Source of the DNA: Defluviicoccus vanus
GTDB lineage: Bacteria; Pseudomonadota; Alphaproteobacteria; Rhodospirillales; Defluviicoccaceae
DNA length: 11,565 nucleotides
Assembly (NCBI RefSeq): GCF_014672695.1
Contig: NZ_CP053923.1
Span: 225,854-237,418, forward strand
Direction: 5' to 3'
Shown here: one piece after another, positions 6,114 to 11,565 of the stretch
Layout: each line of letters begins with the position of its first letter
How positions within the stretch are numbered: position 1 is the first letter of the stretch
Program-made: the position numbers and the translations under genes
The notes under the pieces: model-generated
The model's input: only the letters and a program-made list of their open reading frames with translations
Told to the model about the DNA's origin: nothing
Database searches by the model: none

Positions 6114-6983
6114 ATGCCGAAACCCGTGCGTAAGGCGGTCTTTCCAGTGGCCGGACTGGGGACCCGCTTCCTGCCAGCTACCAAAGCGCTGCCGAAAGAA
6201 ATGCTGCCGATTGTCGACAAGCCGCTGATTCAGTACGCGGTGGAGGAGGCGCGCGAGGCGGGAATCGAGGAGTTCATTTTCGTCACCGGCCGCGCCAAGA
6301 GCGCCATCGAGGACCACTTCGATCATTCGATCGAACTGGAGATGGTGCTGCGCGAACGCGGCAAGAGCGAGTCGCTGAACTCGGTGCTCGACTGGATGCC
6401 GCCTCCCGGTCACATCTCCTACACCCGGCAGCAAGATCCTCTGGGTCTCGGCCACGCGGTCTGGTGTGCCCGCAATTTCGTCAGCGACGAGCCCTTCGCC
6501 GTGCTGCTCGCCGACGATCTGATCATGGCAGCGCCTGGTTGCCTGAAGCAGATGGTCGATGCGCACCGCCAAGTGGGAGGCAATCTCGTCGCGGTCGAAG
6601 AAGTGCCGCACGAACTGACCGACCAGTATGGCATCCTCGATAAGGGCAGCGAAGACGGGCGGCTGGTGCGCGCCCGCGGTGTGGTCGAAAAGCCGAAGCC
6701 GGCCGACGCGCCGTCGAACTTGGCGATCATCGGTCGCTACATTCTCGAACCCATCGTCCTCACCATCCTCGAACATCAGGAGAAGGGCAAAGGCGGCGAG
6801 ATTCAGCTCACCGATGCCATGGCGAAGACGATCAGCCTGTTGCCGTTTCACGGCTTTCGCTTCGACGGCAGGCGATTCGACTGCGGCAGCAAGGTTGGCT
6901 ACCTGGAAGCAAATCTGGCGTTCGCGCTTGAGCGCCCTGACATGAGCGATCGGGTCCGGCAGATGCTAACGCGTTTTAGCTAG
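6114..6983 (+). CDS. galU: UTP--glucose-1-phosphate uridylyltransferase
   Basis: A 289-aa enzyme that joins UTP and glucose-1-phosphate to give UDP-glucose and pyrophosphate in the cytoplasm, feeding polysaccharide, glycolipid and uronic acid synthesis. The nucleotide-binding signature is complete: AGLGTRFLPATK (13-24), then PKEMLPIVDKPLIQYAVEEA (27-46). Further family marks are DPLGLGHAVWCA (108-119), LLADD (131-135), the VVEKP segment (190-194), GGEIQLTDAM (227-236) and RFDCGSKVGYLEA (254-266). Length is typical for bacterial GalU. The frame is open upstream to 5847, but similarity begins at MPKPVRKAVF; the ATG at 6114 has AGGGA (6101-6105) 8 bases before it. It is followed by pgmG, which can help make its substrate. 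No anomalies seen. Confidence 0.95.
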   Translation: MPKPVRKAVFPVAGLGTRFLPATKALPKEMLPIVDKPLIQYAVEEAREAGIEEFIFVTGRAKSAIEDHFDHSIELEMVLRERGKSESLNSVLDWMPPPGHISYTRQQDPLGLGHAVWCARNFVSDEPFAVLLADDLIMAAPGCLKQMVDAHRQVGGNLVAVEEVPHELTDQYGILDKGSEDGRLVRARGVVEKPKPADAPSNLAIIGRYILEPIVLTILEHQEKGKGGEIQLTDAMAKTISLLPFHGFRFDGRRFDCGSKVGYLEANLAFALERPDMSDRVRQMLTRFS

Positions 6984-6998
6984 CGCTGCACGAGCGGT

Positions 6999-7022
6999 GG
7001 GCGGCTTCGTCCGCCGCCGCCC
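6999..7022 (+). terminator. GC-rich hairpin after galU
   Basis: GGGCGGC (6999-7005) and GCCGCCC (7016-7022) pair over 7 bp around a 10-base loop; a shorter 5-bp alternative with a CTTCGT loop also exists. No T-tract follows. It may end or attenuate galU transcription before pgmG. Confidence 0.3.
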
Positions 7023-7097
7023 TGGCGGGCGGGCGCCTCGACCGGCGTTCGCAACCAGGAGGGAACAGACCGGGTGACCGACAGAGGATCAAGTCCG

Positions 7098-8504
7098 ATG
7101 ACAACCGAGACCAGCAACGCAATCGTTCTGCATCCGACCATTCTTCGCGAGTACGACATCCGTGGCATTGTCGGCGACGTGCTGACGGAAGAAGTCGTCT
7201 GTGCGGTCGGCCGCGCCTTCGGAACGCTGGTGGTGCGCGGTGGTGGACGATCCGTCGTCGTTGGCTACGACGGTCGCCTGAGCTCGCCACAGCTGGCGGC
7301 AGCCCTCGTGGTCGGCCTGAAGTCAACAGGCGTGCGGGTGATCCAGATCGGCCTCGGCCCGTCGCCGATGCTCTACTTCGCCGCCCATCACCTTGGCGCC
7401 GACGGCGGGATGATGATCACCGGTTCGCATAATCCGCCCGATTACAACGGCATCAAGATGCTCAAGGGCGGCAAGCCGTTTTTTGCCGATCAAATTCAGC
7501 TGCTTGGGCAAATGGCTGCCGCCGGCGATTTCGTAACCGGGCCGGGCACGGTCGAGGATTACGATATCAAGGGCGAATACGTCGCTCGCCTGGCGCAGGA
7601 TCTGGCACCGAGCGACCGTGCGTTGAAGATCGCCTGGGATCCGGGCAACGGTGCCGCCGCCGCGATCCTGCATGACCTCTGCGCCCGCATTCCCGGAACG
7701 CACGTGTTCATCAACGACCACGTCGACGGCACCTTTCCAGCGCATCATCCCGATCCGACAGTGGAGGAGAATCTCGTCCAGCTGCAGGCGGCGGTCGCGG
7801 AGCATGGTTGTGATCTCGGCATCGCCTTCGATGGCGACGGCGACCGTATCGGCGTCATCGACGGTAAGGGGCGGGTGATCTGGGGCGATCAGCTGGTGGT
7901 GATCCTCAGCCGCGCCGTGCTGGAAGAGATGCCGGGTGCGACGATCATCGCCGACGTGAAATCGAGCAAAGTCCTGTTCGACGAAATCACCCGGATGGGC
8001 GGCAAGCCGCTGATGAGCCGGACCGGCCACTCGCTGATCAAGACGATGATGGTGGAAACTGGCGCGGCGCTTGCCGGCGAGATGAGCGGCCACATCTTTT
8101 TCGCGCATAAGTACTACGGCTTTGACGATGCGCCCTACGCCGCCATCCGTCTGCTTGATCTGCTCGGCCGCTCAACCGCAAGCCTCGCCGAGTTACGCGA
8201 CGCCATGCCGACGATGGTCAACACGCCGGAATTGCGTATTGACTGCCCGGATGAGCGCAAGTTCACCGTGATCGACGAAGTGAAGCGCCGACTCAACGGT
8301 CGTAGCGACATTTCGGTGCAGGACATTGATGGTGTACGGGTGACCACGGCCGACGGCTGGTGGCTGCTGCGTGCGTCCAACACCCAGCCGGTGCTGGTGG
8401 GTCGTTGTGAGTCAGCCTCGGAATCCGGATTGCAACGCCTGCGCGATGAACTGGCGCTGCAGTTGACGGCAAGCGAGATCGATCCGGTTGCCGTCGTCCA
8501 TTAA
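7098..8504 (+). CDS. pgmG: Phosphomannomutase/phosphoglucomutase (PgmG/AlgC type)
   Basis: A 468-aa alpha-D-phosphohexomutase that interconverts hexose 6- and 1-phosphates, probably both mannose and glucose forms, for nucleotide-sugar synthesis. It has the four expected active-site elements: the catalytic serine S110 in TGSHNPPDYNGIK; the metal loop DGDGDR with D245, D247 and D249; the sugar loop GEMSGH (327-332); and the phosphate loop RASNTQP (425-431). The N-terminal HPTILREYDIRGIVG is typical of the alphaproteobacterial PgmG/AlgC group. Two starts compete: GTG 7074 after AGGAGGG, and ATG 7098 after AGAGGA at 9 bases. I prefer the ATG because the eight codons between use triplets rare in this DNA (AGA, GGA, TCA). 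Substrate preference cannot be settled from sequence. It probably shares a role with galU. Confidence 0.93.
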   Translation: MTTETSNAIVLHPTILREYDIRGIVGDVLTEEVVCAVGRAFGTLVVRGGGRSVVVGYDGRLSSPQLAAALVVGLKSTGVRVIQIGLGPSPMLYFAAHHLGADGGMMITGSHNPPDYNGIKMLKGGKPFFADQIQLLGQMAAAGDFVTGPGTVEDYDIKGEYVARLAQDLAPSDRALKIAWDPGNGAAAAILHDLCARIPGTHVFINDHVDGTFPAHHPDPTVEENLVQLQAAVAEHGCDLGIAFDGDGDRIGVIDGKGRVIWGDQLVVILSRAVLEEMPGATIIADVKSSKVLFDEITRMGGKPLMSRTGHSLIKTMMVETGAALAGEMSGHIFFAHKYYGFDDAPYAAIRLLDLLGRSTASLAELRDAMPTMVNTPELRIDCPDERKFTVIDEVKRRLNGRSDISVQDIDGVRVTTADGWWLLRASNTQPVLVGRCESASESGLQRLRDELALQLTASEIDPVAVVH

Positions 8505-8511
8505 TCCTCCG

Positions 8512-9003
8512 GTGGGAGCAAACACCGCGTCGGTCGGAGGAGAGGGGCACACCGCGCGCCCCTCGGTTGCGCGGCAGCTCCGCACCTATTTCTTTTATGG
8601 AACGCTGATGGACGCCGCGGTGCGCGCCGCAGTTCTTGGACCGCGCACCGATCTGCCGCCCGTCGAAGCTGCCAGCCTTTCTGGCTATGGTCGCCTGTAT
8701 ATGCGCGGGGCGACCTATCCGGTGCTAGTGCCAGCGCCGCAGCAGGAGGTCGAGGGGGTATTGCTGCACGAAGTGGACGCGAATGCCGAGCGTCGGCTGG
8801 TCCGCTTCGAGGGCGATGCTTACTGGCAGGCGATGGTCACCGTTGCTGGTCGCCGGTCGGGGTCGATCGCAGCCTGCTGTTTCCTGCCGGTAAACAACAA
8901 CCTCGCCGATGAGACGCGGCCCTGGGACTTGGCAACATGGCGCCGCCGCCACCGTCGCCGCTATCTCACCCGCATCCGCAGCAACCCGGTTGCCGCCGGC
9001 TGA
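8512..9003 (+). CDS. Gamma-glutamylcyclotransferase-fold (AIG2-like) protein
   Basis: About 163 aa. The cyclotransferase signature is clear: YFFYGTLM near the N-terminus (YGTLM at 29-33), YPVLVPAP, a GVLLHEV strand, and RFEGDAYWQAMVTV with the candidate catalytic glutamate E100. The C-terminus is very Arg-rich. Members of this fold release 5-oxoproline from gamma-glutamyl compounds, but many AIG2-like proteins have no known substrate. The start is unclear: no ATG precedes the conserved region. GTG 8512, 7 bases after the pgmG stop, is my choice; TTG 8488, overlapping pgmG, is the other option. Neither has a good Shine-Dalgarno site. Probably co-transcribed with pgmG; any link to sugar metabolism is not evident. 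Confidence 0.8.
   Translation: MGANTASVGGEGHTARPSVARQLRTYFFYGTLMDAAVRAAVLGPRTDLPPVEAASLSGYGRLYMRGATYPVLVPAPQQEVEGVLLHEVDANAERRLVRFEGDAYWQAMVTVAGRRSGSIAACCFLPVNNNLADETRPWDLATWRRRHRRRYLTRIRSNPVAAG
8542..8564 (+). terminator. Hairpin near the start of the cyclotransferase gene
   Basis: GAGGGGC (8542-8548) and GCCCCTC (8558-8564) are exact complements around a 9-base loop, 38 bases past the pgmG stop. If the cyclotransferase gene starts at 8512 the hairpin is inside its 5' coding part, so it could instead affect translation. There is no T-tract. Confidence 0.25.
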
Positions 9004-9011
9004 GACCAGGA

Positions 9012-9037
9012 CGGCGACGACCTGCCGACCGTCGCCG
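9012..9037. terminator. Hairpin between convergent cyclotransferase and carboxypeptidase genes
   Basis: CGGCGAC (9012-9018) and GTCGCCG (9031-9037) pair over 7 bp with a 12-base loop, within the 54 bases separating two convergent stops. A bidirectional terminator is inferred from position; T-tracts are missing. Confidence 0.4.
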
Positions 9038-9057
9038 ATGATCTTAGCTCCGGAATC

Positions 9058-10408
9058 TCAGCGGCGTGCGTACCGCGTGGCGTCGGCAGGCGCTGCCGCC
9101 TTCGCCGACTTTGACCGTGCGGGAGCCGGCTTGGCCTTGCTGCTGGCGACGCTGGCCTTAACCTTGTTGACGCTCGGCCGTGCCGGGGCGGCGGCGGCCA
9201 CCGTGTTGTTGCCGCTTGCCTTCTTGACACTCGCTTTCTTGGCCGTGCTTGCTGACGGTGCCTTCGCCGCAACCTGCGTCGACTTGCCTCGCGCCGACTT
9301 GGCGCTCGCATGCGCCACCGCGCCGCAGCGGTGGGCGCCGCGACCGCTGCACGCCGCCTTCGGTGCGGCGGATTTGGCGACCACTTGGTGTGCACGCTTT
9401 TTGATGCTGTGGCGACTCGTGGACTCATCACCGCCGGAGCCGCGTAGGCCACCTGACGGCGAGCAGAAGCAATCTCGCCTGCAACATTGTTGCGGGCCAG
9501 CGCTGAGCCGCCATTAAGATAGTAGCTAATGCTGGCCAGCTGAATCTGCTGGTCGCCGCGAAACGCCTGATCAAACAGATCGGCCATCATCGCATTACGT
9601 ACCGGCGACGTTGGCGCGCCAAGGACCACGCCGATCAGCCGCCGATCGCCCCGTTGCGCCGAGGCAACGAGGTTGAAGCCTGCGGCACGGGTGTAGCCAG
9701 TCTTGATGCCATCGACCCCTTCGTAGACGCCGAGCAAGCGATTGTGATTGGCGATGGGCCGGCCTGAGTAATAAAATTCTCTAACGGAAAAGTAGTGATA
9801 ATAATGCGGATAATGGTGGAGGAGGGACAGAGCCAGCGTCGACATGTCTCGGGCCGTTGTCACCTGATCAGGATCAGGAAGCCCGGAGGCGTTGTGAAAG
9901 ACGGTCTGCGACATGCCCAGCGCGTGCGCTTTGCTGGTCATCCGCAGGGCAAAGTTCTCTTCCGTCCCGGCCAGATTCTCGGCCAGGACCATCGCTGCGT
10001 CATTCGCCGACTTGGTCACCAGTCCAAGCAGGGCTGATTCGACCGCAATGGTTTGGCCGGCCCGCAGTCCAGCTTGGTCGGCGCTTGTGCCGCTGCCCGG
10101 GCAGATACGGTCAGCGGTTGATCAAGGGTGAAGCGGCCGTCGTCGAGGGCCTCGAAGGTAAGATAGAGAGTCATCATCTTCGTCAGCGACGCCGGATAGC
10201 GCGGCAAATCGGCATTCGCACTTTCGAGGACGCGACCATCGTTGGCGTCGATCAGAATTGAGGCCAGCCGACCATCGGCGGCCAGCGCCGGCCAGCCCGC
10301 CATGGTCAGAACACACAGCAAAGCAAGAATTCTGGCGTGCGTACCGAAGGCATAGCGAAAAACGCGGCGAAGCGGCGCCGAGACAAGGACTCGCGTGAGG
10401 TCTCGCAT
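9058..10408 (-). pseudogene. D-alanyl-D-alanine carboxypeptidase (penicillin-binding, S11 family), two apparent frameshifts
   Basis: A DacF/DacA-type enzyme that trims the terminal D-Ala from peptidoglycan stem peptides in the periplasm. ATG 10408 follows AAGGGTGGA. Residues 1-44 are a signal peptide with a long basic n-region and an ALA-A cleavage site. SLTK (S74-K77) carries the catalytic serine. The frame then breaks at 10069-10070: AAGCTGGACTGC needs one more G, and with it the frame continues as KLGLRAGQTIAVESALLGLV. SAN (134-136) and KTG (236-238) are both intact. A second break at the five-T run 9398-9402 (AAAAA on the coding strand) is cured by one more A. The frame then runs about 115 residues through an Ala/Lys/Ser-rich tail to the stop at 9058-9060. 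The corrected product is about 450 aa. Both breaks are one-base homopolymer losses, so sequence error is likely; a true pseudogene cannot be excluded. Confidence 0.85.
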
Positions 10409-10705
10409 GTTGATCCACCCTTCTGTGGGCCGGGCGTGGGTGGCGAATGACAACGACGCCGACAGGGAACGATTTCGCTGCCGACGTCGTCTGCGCCACA
10501 AACTTCTATAACAAACGTGGGATTTCCTGAGCATTGAAATTCTGCGCGCCGCCACAGCGAGGCGGTCCTCACAGCAGCGGTTTGTTCGGCCACGGCTTTT
10601 CCGGATCAGCTGCCGCCGAGACGATTGGCGCCGGGGATTGATCCTGATAACGTCGGCGCCGAAACGCAAAACGATTCGGCAAGCCATAGGGAAGGGGGCT
10701 TAGCA
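10409..10705. other. Divergent intergenic region between the carboxypeptidase gene and pgm
   Basis: About 297 bases. The carboxypeptidase frame remains open upstream to 10687, but that stretch is Arg-rich, has no family similarity, and would precede the signal peptide, so I treat it as non-coding. GGAAC at 10466-10470 followed after 17 bases by CGTC is a poor EcfG match. GAAGGGGG (10691-10698) is the likely ribosome binding site of pgm. No clear sigma-70 promoter was found. Confidence 0.5.
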
Positions 10706-11565
10706 TTGAGAAAGCTCATCGTAACTGAGCCGATTGAGGGACAGCGGCCGGGTACATCCGGCCTGCGCAAGAAGGTCGCCGTATTCCGCCAAGCAAACTA
10801 CCTGGAAAACTTCGTTCAATCGATTTTCGATTGCTTGCCGGATCGGCAAGGTTCAACGCTGGTTGTTGGTGGTGACGGCCGTTTTTATAATCGTCAGGCG
10901 ATTCAGGTCATCCTGAAAATGGCTGCCGCCAACGGCTTCGCCAAAGTTCTTGTCGGCCAGGGCGGTATCCTCTCCACCCCGGCGGCGTCCTGCGTCATCC
11001 GCAAGCGTGGCGCCTTTGGCGGCGTCGTGTTGTCCGCCAGTCACAATCCGGGCGGCCCCGACAACGACTTCGGCATCAAGTATAACGGCACCAACGGCGG
11101 TCCGGCGCCCGAGCAGCTGACCGAAGCCATGTTCGCCCGTAGCCGCGAGATTCGCGAATACGCCATTTCCGATGCTGCCGATATCGATCTCGACCAGATC
11201 GGCATGCAAAGCATGGATGGAATGGCGGTGGAGGTCATCGATTCCATTGCCGACTATGCGGAGCTGATGGAAACGCTGTTCGATTTCGGCGCGATCAAGG
11301 CGCTGCTGAGCAGCGGCAACTTCCGCATTTGCTTCGATGCGATGCACGCGGTCACCGGTCCCTACGCCAAGGCGATTCTTGAAGGCATCCTCGGTGCCCC
11401 CGCCGGCACGGTGATGAACGGCGTGCCGCTGGAGGACTTCGGCGGCGGCCATCCCGATCCGAACCTCGTCTACGCCCACGACCTGGTTGAGATCGTCTTT
11501 GGCCCTGATGCGCCCGACTTCGGCGCCGCCTCGGACGGCGATGGCGATCGCAACATGGTCCTCGG
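10706..11565 (+). CDS. pgm: Phosphoglucomutase, alpha-D-glucose phosphate type (5' part, runs off the window)
   Basis: The first 286 codons of a Pgm that interconverts glucose-6-phosphate and glucose-1-phosphate; the C-terminal part is outside the window. The N-terminal PGTSGLRKKV is the family hallmark. S112 in LSASHNPGGPDNDFGIKYNG is the phosphoserine, and SDGDGDR (276-282) is the metal loop with D277, D279 and D281. Long spacers between these motifs fit the longer eukaryote-like Pgm branch rather than the PgmG type at 7098. The start is TTG 10706: no ATG or GTG lies in frame nearby, GAAGGGGG sits 7 bases before it, and the protein would begin MRKLIVTEPIEGQR. It is transcribed divergently from the carboxypeptidase. 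It should supply glucose-1-phosphate for GalU or glycogen synthesis. Confidence 0.93.
   Translation, partial: MRKLIVTEPIEGQRPGTSGLRKKVAVFRQANYLENFVQSIFDCLPDRQGSTLVVGGDGRFYNRQAIQVILKMAAANGFAKVLVGQGGILSTPAASCVIRKRGAFGGVVLSASHNPGGPDNDFGIKYNGTNGGPAPEQLTEAMFARSREIREYAISDAADIDLDQIGMQSMDGMAVEVIDSIADYAELMETLFDFGAIKALLSSGNFRICFDAMHAVTGPYAKAILEGILGAPAGTVMNGVPLEDFGGGHPDPNLVYAHDLVEIVFGPDAPDFGAASDGDGDRNMVL

Noticed and set aside
7323..8108. 261-codon minus-strand open frame opposite pgmG, and a 246-codon one opposite galU (6111-6851)
   Set aside because: Long, but antisense to strongly conserved enzymes; residue composition is typical of shadow frames.
8909..9517. 202-codon plus-strand frame rich in Ala and Leu opposite the carboxypeptidase tail
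   Set aside because: Its Ala/Leu-rich composition is the mirror of the Lys/Ala tail on the minus strand; no start signal or family.
10466..10491. GGAAC-N17-CGTC as an EcfG promoter for pgm
   Set aside because: The -10 has a mismatch at a key T, and the site lies over 200 bases from the pgm start; chance match is likely.
1..11565. CRISPR arrays, tRNA or rRNA genes, insertion sequences, phage genes
   Set aside because: I saw no regularly spaced repeats, cloverleaf-like sequence, transposase motifs or terminal inverted repeats; a tRNA or repeat search program could confirm.

Overview
The window reads as a high-GC alphaproteobacterial chromosome segment, probably from the Rhodospirillales side of the class. 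The evidence is an HWE-family sensor kinase, promoters of the EcfG general-stress type (GGAAC-N16/17-CGTT), and alphaproteobacterial-type PgmG and Pgm mutases. The class is inferred from these families; the genus cannot be read from the sequence.

Left part (1-4189), sensory and stress. The tail of an unrecognised gene (1-90) converges on a large membrane HWE histidine kinase (110-2671, minus). Divergent from it is a 74-aa hydrophilic protein (2981-3205). A CsbD-family stress protein (3481-3678, minus) and a SemiSWEET sugar transporter (3880-4189, plus) then form a second divergent pair. All four genes have an EcfG-type promoter in front of them: three are exact matches and one is a close match. 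This makes the block a candidate general-stress-response island in which the sensor kinase may itself belong to the regulon. No phyR, nepR or ecfG gene lies in the window.

Middle part (4366-5863): a tight two-gene operon of a VWA-domain protein with an intact MIDAS motif and a membrane-anchored J-domain protein. Their pairing suggests a chaperone-linked membrane function that I cannot name.

Right part (6114-11565), envelope and sugar nucleotides. galU makes UDP-glucose and is followed by a PgmG/AlgC-type phosphomannomutase/phosphoglucomutase and a gamma-glutamylcyclotransferase-fold protein. A minus-strand D-alanyl-D-alanine carboxypeptidase with a long Lys/Ala-rich tail comes next, then the 5' part of a second, Pgm-type phosphoglucomutase that runs off the end. 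The two mutases interconvert hexose 6- and 1-phosphates, and galU draws on glucose-1-phosphate for polysaccharide or glycolipid synthesis.

Two genes are broken as written. SemiSWEET has one apparent frameshift and the carboxypeptidase has two. Each is corrected by changing a short homopolymer by one base, and the protein then reads through intact, so sequencing or assembly error is at least as likely as true gene decay.
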